A DNA stretch of 32,048 nt, from the IMG/VR virus record IMGVR_UViG_3300022591_000542, positions 1-32,048 of that record. The stretch is one strand, 5' to 3'. Below, in pieces: positions 1 through 9,136 of the stretch. The position numbers and the translations under genes were made by a program. Source of the stretch: a virus. The notes beneath the pieces are model-generated. The model was not told the DNA's origin, ran no database searches, and worked only from the letters and a program-made list of their open reading frames with translations. Position 1 is the first letter of the stretch, and every line of letters begins with the position of its first letter.

Positions 1-1
1 T

Positions 2-1453
2 TCGTTAAGCAACTACGTAACAACCTCAGTCTTATCATCAGATTTGAGTTCATATGTAACTTCAACAACACTAAGTGGCTACAACTATGCTACACAAAGC
101 TATGTTAACGGACAAGGCTTTATCACAAGTTCAGCACTAAGCACCTATATCAACAACACAGCGACCAACACAGTATTAGGTGCTGTTAAAGTTGGTCCAA
201 CATTCTCTGCGGCCAACGACGGGTTAATCAACGCTGAGTCATTGCTTAACGGCGGATTTACTCTACGTCCAGTAGGTGTACCAACAGTACTAACTGGTAG
301 TGTAGGCGACACAATTGGCGATATTGCCAACGATGGCACCTACTTGTACTACTGTTCAGTAAGTTCAACACAAACCAACTACTCTTCTACTATATCAGGT
401 GGCGGTAGCGGTGGAGCATCACTTGATGTGCTATTTGGCAGTTACCCAACTCCGCAGATTGGGTGGACTGTTACATATTCTACATATGGTACGCGAACAA
501 TCACAGGTGTAACCAACATCAGTGGCGTTAAATGGAGATTGGCAGTAACTGGTGGCGCTATTTCATATACCAACGGTGACCCAGTTACATTAAGCACAGC
601 ACCTGCGTCAGGTAACATTTGGAAGAAGATTCCTTGGGACGCACTATCAAGCCAAACTACAGCTACTAACTCAGTATTGGGTGCTGTCAAAGTTGGTTCA
701 GGATTGTTAGCCGCAGGCGATGGCACAGTATCCGTCAACACAGGTAGTCTAACTGTTAACTTTGCCTCAAGTGCTGGTACATCAGGTTACGCTACAACAG
801 CAACTTATGTACTAAACGGCTATGTGTTAACCACAGCAACTTCAACAGCATTAGGCGGTGTTAAGATTGGTAGTGGTTTAACTGCCGCAAGCGATGGTAC
901 TATCAGTGCTACAGCACAGGCATTTAACACAGCAACTCTAGTACAACAAGCAGTAGGTGTTGTTACTGGCGGTAGTGGCGGTGCTTACCCAAGCCAACAA
1001 AACTATGTGACATTTGTTCCAGGCAACAGCAGTAACGTACAAACTCCAGGAACCAATTCAGGATTCTTGTACACACCAAGCGGCAACTTGTTAGAAGTTG
1101 GCAACATAAACGTTTCAGGTACTACTACAGTCAAAGACGTCCGTGACACAGTTTATTCTATTGGCACACAAACCAGTGGCGCGGTAACTATTAACGGGGC
1201 TAACGGTGACGTACAAACTGCTACACTAACTGGTAACATTTCAATTAGTGGATTTAGCAGTCCGGTATCAGGACAGACAGTAACCCTAATCCTAACTCAA
1301 GACGCTACAGGCGGAAGAACGCTAACTACTACTAATATAAAATTTGCCAACGGTTATAAAACCCTAAGTACTGCGCCAAATGCTGTAGACATGATGACTA
1401 TCAGTTATATTGGCACAACATACTACGCAAGTTTAGTAACCAATTTCGTATAA
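2..1453 (+). CDS. Tail fibre-like structural protein, 5' end cut by the window
   Basis: The reading frame is open from the first bases of the window, so the true start lies upstream; an internal TTG at 44 is not a convincing start. The visible 484 residues are rich in Thr, Ser, Gly and Asn, with few charges and no membrane segment, as in trimeric phage fibres. Three copies of a repeat of the form LGxVKxGxxxxAAxDGxI fall near bases 175-235, 675-735 and 850-910, each following a TATNS/T-type linker. A YATQSYVNGQGFITSSAL-type module lies at the very start. The C-terminal ~90 residues (QTATLTGNISISGF, then LILTQDATGGRTL and TISYIGTTYYASL) match the beta-rich end domain seen on many phage fibres. 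The same repeats recur in the 1131-residue protein at 5741, so the two are probably related fibre or baseplate-rim proteins that touch the host. The exact role is inferred. Confidence 0.75.
   Translation, partial: SLSNYVTTSVLSSDLSSYVTSTTLSGYNYATQSYVNGQGFITSSALSTYINNTATNTVLGAVKVGPTFSAANDGLINAESLLNGGFTLRPVGVPTVLTGSVGDTIGDIANDGTYLYYCSVSSTQTNYSSTISGGGSGGASLDVLFGSYPTPQIGWTVTYSTYGTRTITGVTNISGVKWRLAVTGGAISYTNGDPVTLSTAPASGNIWKKIPWDALSSQTTATNSVLGAVKVGSGLLAAGDGTVSVNTGSLTVNFASSAGTSGYATTATYVLNGYVLTTATSTALGGVKIGSGLTAASDGTISATAQAFNTATLVQQAVGVVTGGSGGAYPSQQNYVTFVPGNSSNVQTPGTNSGFLYTPSGNLLEVGNINVSGTTTVKDVRDTVYSIGTQTSGAVTINGANGDVQTATLTGNISISGFSSPVSGQTVTLILTQDATGGRTLTTTNIKFANGYKTLSTAPNAVDMMTISYIGTTYYASLVTNFV
83..910 (+). 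repeat. Fibre repeat modules shared with the 5741-9136 gene
   Basis: Two kinds of coding repeat occur here. One is an AACTATGCTACACAA...AAGGCTTTATCACAAGTT module at 83-142. The other is a GTTAAAGTTGG or GTTAAGATTGG module (bases ~183, ~684, ~859) followed about 20 bases later by GCxxxCGAxGGxxxxAT. Both recur at nucleotide level in the second fibre gene (83-142 versus 8129-8188; ~859 versus ~8423 and ~8520). They encode the YATQSYVNGQGFIT and LGGVKIG protein repeats. Confidence 0.7.
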
Positions 1454-1461
1454 GGCTAACG

Positions 1462-3084
1462 ATGTTCCAAGGACGCTTTCATAAAAACTATGCGGCTATA
1501 CAAGCCGCTGTACTACAAGCAGAAGCCTCAAGTGGCAACGCTTCTGCTCTGGGTACTCCAAACTTTTGGTTTGACGGTAGCCTGTATCAGTACGTTATTC
1601 CAACAGGTGCGGCAACCACTTCAAACTACACTACTCTAAACATGTTGAGTAAGTTCGTAGGCGGTCCTGGATTGGCTATTAAAGCGTTTGGTATTGGTTC
1701 AGCAACAGCCATGTCAAACCCAGACTACTATATCAGTTACAACGCATTTAACTCTAAAGTAGTCAATACGTTTACTGCCTATATCGCTACAGGTACAGCA
1801 GTACAGGTACAGGGTACGGTAAGCACAGGCACTAACGTCTATACAGGACAAAGCCAATCAGTACTAACCTTGTCCAGCGCACCTGGTACAGGCATTACAC
1901 TTGGAGCCGCTATCACAGGCGGCACGTTACCTGCCAACACTTGGGTGTTTAGTACTGTAACTAATACATCAACTTACTTCCTTGCTAACTCAAATGGTTC
2001 TACATTTAGTGCCAATACTGTAACTGCTACCTACACAGTGACTCCTGTCATAATGACAGTGACTACAAGTACTGGCGGCATATTCAGCCAAGGCAACGTT
2101 ATCAAAGCATCAACCGCAACTTATGTCGCGGGCTTGACACAAATAACACAGGTAGTATCACAAGCAGGTGGTACTGGCACATTCTATGTAAGTAATCCAC
2201 AAACACAGGGTTCAGCAGGCACACCTAATACAGGCTACTATGCTTACATGCCTAGTTTTAACTTTAACTCAAACGACGGCTTCCGTGTTGCTATGACAGC
2301 ATCTAACGTGCTCACAGGTTATACTTGGATCATGGCGGCACGTATTGGTACAACATCAACTGGCTTTACAGGTATTCTAAGTACGGACCACAACTTTAAC
2401 AACACTACAGCAACGGGTTATTCTGTAATAGGTGAAGGTATGAACCGTAACGGCAAGTATCTAACTTATAAAGCCGCAGGTTCTACTGCGACTGGCGCTG
2501 TAATTACTACAGGCACATGGCAAATATTCTCAGGTATCTATGATGGTACACAGTCAACTCCTGCTACCATATTCCAAGCACGAGTAAACGGTACAGCAAC
2601 TACATTGACATTTACTGGTACTCCTACAACTGCTACACTAAATCCAGGTACACTGACATTCACAGGTACTAACGTAACTGCTCTAACAGCCACAGGTGCT
2701 ATTGCTACTGCTACTGTTGTAAGTCCTAACAGTCAGTTCTTTAACGTAGGACAGACTATTACGCTAGGCGGATGGGTAACTAGTGGTACTGCTAACATCA
2801 ATGGTACACAAACTGTTGTTGCTTGTACAAGTCAAACAGTAAGTTTCTCTATCTCAGGAACTATTACCACAACAACTACCAAAGGTTACATTTCAGGAAC
2901 ACCTATTGTTAACCTATACGTAGACGGAAATCAACCAGCCACTTATGGCTCTGCTATTGCCAACGCCAACGCGGCTACTAACGGACTAGAACTAGGTGAA
3001 TTAGTTTGGTTTAACTCTGCGCTAGGTACAACTGCGGTACAAGCCTTTGAAACTTATATGAGTAACAAGTGGTTAGGAAAATAA
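1462..3084 (+). CDS. LamG-like tail adhesin with an inserted beta-rich segment
   Basis: This 540-residue protein starts at ATG 1462, eight bases after the previous stop, behind a weak AAGG. The first ~260 residues are Thr/Ser/Gly-rich beta-type sequence with no recognisable domain. From about residue 265 it reads as a laminin-G/concanavalin-like fold: GFRVAMTASN, TWIMAARIG, a TGTWQIFSGIYDG strand, VNLYVDGNQPA, and the typical closing segment LGELVWFNSAL ending in YMSNKWLGK. An unusual low-complexity block (about residues 375-478) interrupts this domain between the ARVNGT strand and the VNLYVDG strand. LamG domains in phage tails usually bind surface glycans, so a receptor-binding role is inferred. 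It sits between two other fibre-type genes and probably belongs to the same late transcript. Confidence 0.7.
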   Translation: MFQGRFHKNYAAIQAAVLQAEASSGNASALGTPNFWFDGSLYQYVIPTGAATTSNYTTLNMLSKFVGGPGLAIKAFGIGSATAMSNPDYYISYNAFNSKVVNTFTAYIATGTAVQVQGTVSTGTNVYTGQSQSVLTLSSAPGTGITLGAAITGGTLPANTWVFSTVTNTSTYFLANSNGSTFSANTVTATYTVTPVIMTVTTSTGGIFSQGNVIKASTATYVAGLTQITQVVSQAGGTGTFYVSNPQTQGSAGTPNTGYYAYMPSFNFNSNDGFRVAMTASNVLTGYTWIMAARIGTTSTGFTGILSTDHNFNNTTATGYSVIGEGMNRNGKYLTYKAAGSTATGAVITTGTWQIFSGIYDGTQSTPATIFQARVNGTATTLTFTGTPTTATLNPGTLTFTGTNVTALTATGAIATATVVSPNSQFFNVGQTITLGGWVTSGTANINGTQTVVACTSQTVSFSISGTITTTTTKGYISGTPIVNLYVDGNQPATYGSAIANANAATNGLELGELVWFNSALGTTAVQAFETYMSNKWLGK

Positions 3085-3085
3085 T

Positions 3086-4501
3086 ATGTCATTAACAATT
3101 AACCCAGGCTCAGTAATCAATCCAGGCAACGCACTCTATGGCTGGAAGAACGATTTAGTATTTCACATAGACGCTAACGATTCAACCAGTTATCCGGGCT
3201 CAGGTAACATGTGGTATGACATCAGCGGCTACGGACATCACGTGACCCTACACAATGGTGCGTCATTTGATACACACGGTATCAATTTTGACTACACACA
3301 AAGCCAGTACGGTGACTTCCCTACAACATCAATGTTTGGAGAAAATTCTACTGCCATTGGTTGGGTCTATGTTCGCAGTTATCAAGCATGGAGTCGCTTG
3401 TTTGACTTTGGTAACGGCGCTGAACAACAAAATGTAATCGTGGCAATTAGCCAAGGCGATAGTGGGTTTCCTGTGTGGAGTACTGATGGCGGAGACAATA
3501 TAACCAGTAGCCAACAACTGCCCTTAAATCAATGGGTACAGTTAGTGGCTGTTCAGGCAGGCACAACAGGTACCATTTACATGAATGGGCAACAGGTAGC
3601 CACTAGCACAAACAACGCAATAGCTCATACAACACGCAGTCTTAACTATATTGCTCGTAGCAACTGGAGTAGTGATGCTTACTTAGATGGCAAAATTGCT
3701 TCTATTAAAATCTACAACAGAGCACTAACAGCCTCTGAGATCGTCAACGACTTTCACCATAACAATCCTCTTCCAAGAACAGGAACCAGCAGTCTTGATC
3801 CAGGTGTTAGTGCTTGGCAAATCAAACAGGATCATCCAGACTCACCAGATGGCTTGTATTGGATACAGAATGCCAACATCAACAGTGGCACCCCATTCCA
3901 AGTCTACTGTGACATGACTACCTTAGGTGGTGGGTGGACTCTATTAGTACAAAACTGTAATCCAGACTGGACTACGACAGATGGCTTAATACTCAATGCT
4001 GGTGCACCTCCTGAAGTATTAGTTGACTTTAACAGCGCAGGCTCTGGCATAAACTACAGCATCTTAGGTTGGGCGGATTATATCAAACGTTCAGCCAGTG
4101 GCTTTGACTATATGTTTGATGCCGCCTATAGAAGACACAATGGCGGTGCTTATACTGCTAACTCAGCCTACAGTTTTATTGAAACAAACACTAATCAATT
4201 TATGGCAGGTCCTGAATTGGCTAATAATGGCTGGCGTAAAAACATTACAGAAATTGCACATTTCCCAGCAGGCAGTCCTGGCAATGAAACAACTTGGAAC
4301 TACGACCCTAACGGTGTAGAAGCCCGTATGCCTTGGTACGCTTATGGGGGTCAAGATAATCAAGCAATATTAACCACAGATGGTATAGGTAACGGTGGCT
4401 GGTGGGGAACACTTATAGCAACCAATGGTTGGAGTCCAGCACCTTGGCAAAACGACTCAGGTTGGCCCGCTCCAGGTGTTATCTGGTACTGGGTGCGTTA
4501 A
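3086..4501 (+). CDS. Two-domain adhesin: LamG-like plus fibrinogen-like C-terminal domain
   Basis: The gene encodes 471 residues and starts one base after the previous stop. Residues ~20-225 form a LamG/concanavalin-like domain: FHIDANDSTSYPGSG and WYDISGYGHH at the front, then WVQLVAVQAG, GTIYMNGQQVATS, and DGKIASIKIYNRALTASEI at the end. Residues ~232-471 look like a fibrinogen-related domain: DSPDGLYWI, FQVYCDMTTLGGGWTLL (Cys near 275), and a Trp-rich C-terminus ending in VIWYWVR. Fibrinogen-like domains act as glycan-binding lectins in ficolins and tachylectins, so a sugar-binding receptor-recognition protein is the natural inference. Its stop overlaps the start of the pirin gene (TAATG), which implies translational coupling. 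The fibrinogen assignment rests on the YCDM..GGGW signature and should be tested with a profile search. Confidence 0.75.
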   Translation: MSLTINPGSVINPGNALYGWKNDLVFHIDANDSTSYPGSGNMWYDISGYGHHVTLHNGASFDTHGINFDYTQSQYGDFPTTSMFGENSTAIGWVYVRSYQAWSRLFDFGNGAEQQNVIVAISQGDSGFPVWSTDGGDNITSSQQLPLNQWVQLVAVQAGTTGTIYMNGQQVATSTNNAIAHTTRSLNYIARSNWSSDAYLDGKIASIKIYNRALTASEIVNDFHHNNPLPRTGTSSLDPGVSAWQIKQDHPDSPDGLYWIQNANINSGTPFQVYCDMTTLGGGWTLLVQNCNPDWTTTDGLILNAGAPPEVLVDFNSAGSGINYSILGWADYIKRSASGFDYMFDAAYRRHNGGAYTANSAYSFIETNTNQFMAGPELANNGWRKNITEIAHFPAGSPGNETTWNYDPNGVEARMPWYAYGGQDNQAILTTDGIGNGGWWGTLIATNGWSPAPWQNDSGWPAPGVIWYWVR

Positions 4502-5145
4502 TGCGTATACGCCCTGCCGCAACTAGGGGCTATCTTAATGCGGGTTGGATAGAATCACGTAGGACATTTTCAAACAACTCCTACTGGGATCCCAAGTACA
4601 TGAACTGGGGTAACCTAAAGGTTATCAACGATGATGTACAGGAGCCTGGCAATATGGTGCCAAATCATGAGCATAAGAATTGCGATATCCTAGGCTATCT
4701 TGTAGCAGGTGAATTAGAACATGTAGATAGTTTGGGCAATACTCAAAGGGCAGTAGCCGGACAAATACAGCACATGTGGTGCGGATCTAGCATTTGGCAC
4801 ACAGAAGCCTCAGTAGGGCAAACACCCGCCCGTTATCTACAGTTGTGGATTACTCCTAGACCTGAACTACGTGATACCGAACCCTACTACGAAATTATTG
4901 AAAAAGACCCGCAAACATACGGTCCTATACTTGTAGATCTTAAACAGGATATGACTATCCACGCAGGATGGATTCGTGGAGAAACTACGCTAAATACTTC
5001 TAGAGCGTACTTGTATGTTGTAGAAGGTACAGTTACAGGCGCAGATTTTAAGTTAAACGAAGGTGACGGAGCAGAGTTAGACGCTGATTTCACAGCAGAT
5101 TTTAATGCCCATATTTTATTGTTTCAGGAACAACACAGGTCCTGA
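4501..5145 (+). CDS. Pirin-family cupin protein
   Basis: The start is placed at ATG 4501, which shares its A with the stop of the upstream adhesin; the open frame runs further upstream, but family alignment begins at this Met. The 214-residue protein matches bacterial pirins (YhhW/YhaK type): MRIRPAATRGYLNAGWIESR at the start, then SYWDPKYMNWGNLKVINDD, LEHVDSLGN and YLQLWITPRP. The four metal ligands of pirin are present as His56, His58, His100 and Glu102 (PNHEH and IWHTEAS), so an Fe-type cupin site should form. Known members include quercetin dioxygenases and redox-responsive regulators. A pirin inside a phage adhesin operon is unusual. It may be an enzyme acting on a host-surface or small-molecule substrate, or a host-derived metabolic gene; the sequence does not decide. 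C-terminal GDGAELDADFTADF fits the second cupin barrel. Confidence 0.9.
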   Translation: MRIRPAATRGYLNAGWIESRRTFSNNSYWDPKYMNWGNLKVINDDVQEPGNMVPNHEHKNCDILGYLVAGELEHVDSLGNTQRAVAGQIQHMWCGSSIWHTEASVGQTPARYLQLWITPRPELRDTEPYYEIIEKDPQTYGPILVDLKQDMTIHAGWIRGETTLNTSRAYLYVVEGTVTGADFKLNEGDGAELDADFTADFNAHILLFQEQHRS

Positions 5146-5157
5146 CAAAGGAAAAAC

Positions 5158-5451
5158 ATGTTATCAAAACCACTAGGCCCAACAGGCTTATATCAAATTT
5201 CAAGTACAACTGGTACTCACAATGCAACCACATTCGCAGGTGTTGCTCCACTTAAAGTAAGAATAGCCACATCAGGACAGCCATGTGTTATCAATTTTGG
5301 CGGAGAAGGTACAGCAGACAATAATTCAGACTTGTTGATTCCTCCAGGTACTGTAGAACACTTTAAACTAGATTCAACCAGCACTATCACATTTGTAGAA
5401 GTTACAGGTGGTGGAGCAAATGGTTGGATTTCAATCACACCAGTAGCCTAA
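5158..5451 (+). CDS. Small beta-rich protein, unknown
   Basis: This 97-residue protein has a good ribosome-binding site (AAAGGAAAAAC) just before ATG 5158. It is not a family I recognise. It has no signal peptide or membrane helix, and alternating hydrophobic and polar residues (LKVRIATSG, CVINFGGEG, STITFVEVTGGG, NGWISITPVA) suggest a small beta-sandwich. Its place between the pirin gene and the large fibre gene, 12 bases after the former, suggests a tail-associated or decoration protein, but that is inference from position. Confidence 0.6.
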   Translation: MLSKPLGPTGLYQISSTTGTHNATTFAGVAPLKVRIATSGQPCVINFGGEGTADNNSDLLIPPGTVEHFKLDSTSTITFVEVTGGGANGWISITPVA

Positions 5452-5460
5452 GGAGACACT

Positions 5461-5727
5461 ATGAGAGCCTCAGAAATACTAAGACAAATAGCAGATGTTA
5501 TCGACCGCGTAGAAGGCGGCCAACCAGCAATGGCACCTCAAGTACACCCAGTAGCAAGTGTTACTGTAGTTGATCAAGAGCCAGCAGTTGCTAAATTACT
5601 GCCAACCAATCAAGAACCACAATCAGCATCTGATGCTGACACGATGGCAAGTCCATTACAACAAGAACTAGAACTACTAAAGAAAGTAGCGGGTGTTCCT
5701 TCGGCGTTTGACGGCCACCAGCAATAA
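5461..5727 (+). CDS. Small unknown protein with helical ends
   Basis: The gene encodes 88 residues behind an AAGGAG-type site (TAAGGAGACACT). The N-terminal part MRASEILRQIADVIDRVEGG is a short amphipathic helix; the middle is Pro/Ala/Val-rich and probably disordered; the end, SPLQQELELLKKVAGV, is again helical. I do not recognise a family. The helix-linker-helix layout and the position directly before the large fibre gene would suit an assembly or adaptor factor, but nothing in the sequence proves this. Confidence 0.6.
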   Translation: MRASEILRQIADVIDRVEGGQPAMAPQVHPVASVTVVDQEPAVAKLLPTNQEPQSASDADTMASPLQQELELLKKVAGVPSAFDGHQQ

Positions 5728-5740
5728 GGAGGCCGACTAA

Positions 5741-8700
5741 ATGGCTTTCTACAAGATCAAATCAGGGCGTGTTACAGGAGAAAGAGGTGTCCTTACCTTT
5801 GTAGGTGAAATTGGACATTTATTCTACTCACAAGACGACAATGTAATCCGCATATCAGACGGACATACTCCAGGCGGTATTCCCCTAAGTGGCGGAAGCA
5901 TCACATTCATCAGCATTGGCGCTCCACCTAATCCTCAAGACGGACAGTTATGGTTTGATCCTGTTACAGGACGCCTGTACGTTTGGTACGACAACAACTG
6001 GGTAGACGCAAGTCCAGACATAGCGTCTACTGCCACTGGCATCACATTGAGCATGTTGACCGTAGGCACAGGATCGGCTACCGGTGGCGGCGCTCTGTCA
6101 TATGATCATACGACAGGTGTGTTTACATTCCAACCGGCGGATACGACCCAATTAGTCAACGGTGGTCCCAGTGTTACAGTAGACAGTTACGGCAATCTTA
6201 CTGTTCCTGGTAATGTCTCTGCCGCTGGATTCGTTACCACCGGAACTATTGTTATACCTAACGATGGTGTTGCTGGTGGTTTAATTTCGCAAAACGGTCA
6301 AGGTAATATATATTATAATACTGATAATAGCCTTAACTTTATTATTACTGGCACATATCAACATATCTTCAATGCTGACGGAACTATAACATTCGGTGGC
6401 GGATACATATTCCCTAATACACAGGGAACTCAAGGACAAATTTTAGTTTACGACCCGGCCGGCAATGGTGATTATAAACTAAGTTGGCAAAATCAAATAA
6501 CCGCTGTTTCATCACTGACTAATGATATAGGATATCTAACTTCCGCCACGGTAAACCAGTATGTAAATTCATTCACAGTAACCAATGTCAGTTATTTTAC
6601 CAATGATATAGGCTATCTCACCAATTCAAGTGTTGGTCCTATAATTGCCAATTCACTAACCAACTATGCTACGAAAGTGTATGTTAACAGTCAAGGCTTT
6701 ATTACCGCTGACATATTCACCGTTACCAATGTATCAACGTTTGTCAATGATGCACACTATCTACAGGTAGAAACAGGTGTACACTCTGTTACAGGCACAG
6801 CCAATCAAGTTATTGTTACAGACTTGGGCAACCGTGACATAAAACTCAGCACCCCACAGAATCTCAACACCACAGCCACAGTTACATTTGGTAACTTGAC
6901 TGTCAACAACCTAAACGTTCTGAACACAATTACAAACCTAACTCCAGCAGTTGTTGAGGGTTACAGACTGTATCTAGCATCAAACTCTACACAAGACACA
7001 CAAATTGATGGTGGCGGTATCGTACTGGGAACAAGCACTTGGACTACAGGCATACTCTATAGTCTAAACAACAACTACTGGTACACGATGGATGATGCTG
7101 GCTTCCAAACAGAACATTTGATCGCGACTAAGACCACAGTAACTACCCTAACTGTTACTGGTGGAGCTAATATTGGCTACTCAAACCTAATGGGCCAGTT
7201 CAGCAACGCACTACTACAGATAGATGCGGCCGCAGATACCTATTCACAGGTCAACTTCCAAAACCATTCCAGCAGTACATGGGCAAGCGGTGACTTTGTG
7301 GTTACAAACGATATAGGCACAGACGGCAAGCACTACATTGACATGGGTATCAACTCCAGTCGTTGGTCTACTTCATCGTGGGTTATCAATGGTGCCAATG
7401 ATGGTTACCTGTACATAGACTCGGGCAACCTTGCCATAGGAACCACAGCCACTGAAATCGTCACATTCATTGGACCTACTGACACAACTGACAGTATTAT
7501 AACAGTGGCCAATGCCACAACCATTACCTACTCTGTGGACCTAATGCCCAGCATTGATGCCCAGTATCTATTGGGTCGTCCAGGCCAGCGTTGGAAAGGT
7601 ATATATGTAGGTACAGGGTCAGTATGGATCAACGACATTTCATTGGGCACAGACGCTGAACTTACAGTAGACAATGGTGTGCTGTATGTAAACGGTGCGT
7701 TCCAACTACAGGTAGGACAGCTAAAGTTCTTCCAAAATACTATTGAATCTACAACTGGTGGTACTGACATTCAAATTGGCCAGACAACATCCACAGCCAA
7801 CCTGGTGTTAAATCGCAACACAGTCATTGCCACAGGTAAGACTCTAGTATTTGGTTCAGGCGGAGTGCAGTCAGTAGCATGGAATTCAACAGCCACAGTC
7901 TTATGGAGCCAGATTACAGGCGTACCTGCGATCGGCGTTACCAGCATTACCACAGGCACAGGCATACGTGTTGACCATTCTACAGGCACAGTGAACATAT
8001 CCTGGGCCAATGATGGTGGATACATCACAAGTTCCGCATTAACTGGATACGCTACACAATCATATGTATTAGGATTAGGTTATACTACAACTGCCACAGT
8101 AACAAGCCTAATTGCAAACAGTTTAACCAACTATGCTACACAAACTTATGTAAACAGTCAAGGCTTTATCACAAGTTCTGCACTAAGTCCTTATACTACA
8201 ACTGCTACAGTAACAGCATTGATAGCAAACAGTTTAACCAACTATGCTACACAAACTTATGTAACCACTAGAGGTTATATTACTTCAAGCAGTCTAAGCG
8301 TTACAACAGGATCAGCAGTAAGTGGAGGAGCATTGGCCTACTCTACAACCACTGGAGTGTTTACATTTAATCCTGCTACTGCTTACACATTATCAACAGC
8401 AACTAACTCAGCACTAGGTGGAGTTAAGATTGGCGCCAATATCACAGCCGCAGGCGATGGTACAATATCAGTAGCGGCTCCATACACATTAACTACAGGT
8501 ACAGCAAGTGTATTGGGTGGAGTTAAGATTGGCTCTGGTATCAATGCGGCAGGCGATGGAACGATCAGTGTTACACCATTTAATACCAGCACTCTAGTCG
8601 CACACGCAGTTCTAGCAGATACCGCAACTACTGCTACTAACGCTGGTTACGCATACAGTTTCAATACTGGTACACTGGTTACTACAGCAGTAACAGCTAA

Positions 8701-9136
8701 CACAGTAGCAGGTGGATATGTAAGCAGTATCACAGCAGGTACAGGCACACAAGTATCAACATCAACTGGTGCTGTTACTATTTGGGCATTGCCAGCACAG
8801 GCTATTACTTCAACGGCAACTACCACTGCCAGCAACTATACTTTAGATTTATCTGGTCCAACTTTTATAGCATGGCAACCTAGTGCTAACGGTAGCAGAA
8901 CTATCACTCTAAGCGGCTTTGCTCCTGGCAGAAAAGTTGAGTTGTGGATCACACCACACGCTATTACCGATGTCTTTACAGTGAGTGGTGTTACAACCGG
9001 TCAGTGCAGTAATAATAAAAACACCTTTACTTTGAACGGTGTTGGTGCGTCACAGCAGACCAGTTTCATACTACAGATCTACTGTACTACAAATGCCATA
9101 GGCGGTGTTTGGATCTACGGAAACGGAAGCGTATAA
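5741..9136 (+). CDS. Large repetitive tail fibre or baseplate-fibre protein
   Basis: An 1131-residue protein with a strong AAGGAGG site before ATG 5741. The N-terminal ~50 residues (ERGVLTFVGEIGHLFYSQDD, then VIRISDGHTPGG) match the head of many phage fibre and tropism-determinant proteins that start with a GE(I/L)FY...ISDG pattern. The body holds several linker/coil modules of the form NDIGYLT, NSLTNYATKVYVNSQGFIT (near bases 6650-6710, 8100-8190, 8230-8290), and two LGGVKIG..I.AAGDGTISV repeats (8415-8475, 8510-8575) in common with the truncated fibre at the window start. The C-terminus (SNYTLDLSGPTFIAW, GSRTITLSGFAPGRKVELWI, GGVWIYGNGSV) is a beta-rich end domain. A trimeric fibre contacting the host surface is the likely role. 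Its stop overlaps the next start (TAATG). Confidence 0.8.
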   Translation: MAFYKIKSGRVTGERGVLTFVGEIGHLFYSQDDNVIRISDGHTPGGIPLSGGSITFISIGAPPNPQDGQLWFDPVTGRLYVWYDNNWVDASPDIASTATGITLSMLTVGTGSATGGGALSYDHTTGVFTFQPADTTQLVNGGPSVTVDSYGNLTVPGNVSAAGFVTTGTIVIPNDGVAGGLISQNGQGNIYYNTDNSLNFIITGTYQHIFNADGTITFGGGYIFPNTQGTQGQILVYDPAGNGDYKLSWQNQITAVSSLTNDIGYLTSATVNQYVNSFTVTNVSYFTNDIGYLTNSSVGPIIANSLTNYATKVYVNSQGFITADIFTVTNVSTFVNDAHYLQVETGVHSVTGTANQVIVTDLGNRDIKLSTPQNLNTTATVTFGNLTVNNLNVLNTITNLTPAVVEGYRLYLASNSTQDTQIDGGGIVLGTSTWTTGILYSLNNNYWYTMDDAGFQTEHLIATKTTVTTLTVTGGANIGYSNLMGQFSNALLQIDAAADTYSQVNFQNHSSSTWASGDFVVTNDIGTDGKHYIDMGINSSRWSTSSWVINGANDGYLYIDSGNLAIGTTATEIVTFIGPTDTTDSIITVANATTITYSVDLMPSIDAQYLLGRPGQRWKGIYVGTGSVWINDISLGTDAELTVDNGVLYVNGAFQLQVGQLKFFQNTIESTTGGTDIQIGQTTSTANLVLNRNTVIATGKTLVFGSGGVQSVAWNSTATVLWSQITGVPAIGVTSITTGTGIRVDHSTGTVNISWANDGGYITSSALTGYATQSYVLGLGYTTTATVTSLIANSLTNYATQTYVNSQGFITSSALSPYTTTATVTALIANSLTNYATQTYVTTRGYITSSSLSVTTGSAVSGGALAYSTTTGVFTFNPATAYTLSTATNSALGGVKIGANITAAGDGTISVAAPYTLTTGTASVLGGVKIGSGINAAGDGTISVTPFNTSTLVAHAVLADTATTATNAGYAYSFNTGTLVTTAVTANTVAGGYVSSITAGTGTQVSTSTGAVTIWALPAQAITSTATTTASNYTLDLSGPTFIAWQPSANGSRTITLSGFAPGRKVELWITPHAITDVFTVSGVTTGQCSNNKNTFTLNGVGASQQTSFILQIYCTTNAIGGVWIYGNGSV
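6650..8575 (+). repeat. Internal fibre repeats
   Basis: The module AACTATGCTACACAAACTTATGTAA occurs at 8129 and again near 8240, and a more diverged copy sits at 6662-6704. The GGTGGAGTTAAGATTGG module occurs near 8417 and 8516 with CGATGG following each. These match the repeats at 83-142 and ~859 of the first fibre gene and could support recombination between the two genes. Confidence 0.7.

Noticed and set aside
3255-4363. Other frames of 60-73 codons inside the LamG-fibrinogen gene and similar frames elsewhere opposite to fibre, nrdA and nrdB genes
   Set aside because: They are fully inside clear genes, have no ribosome-binding sites and show compositional shadow patterns.
4402-4500. Upstream in-frame ATG for the pirin gene, inside the adhesin gene
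   Set aside because: Pirin homology begins exactly at Met 4501, and TAATG overlaps are common here.
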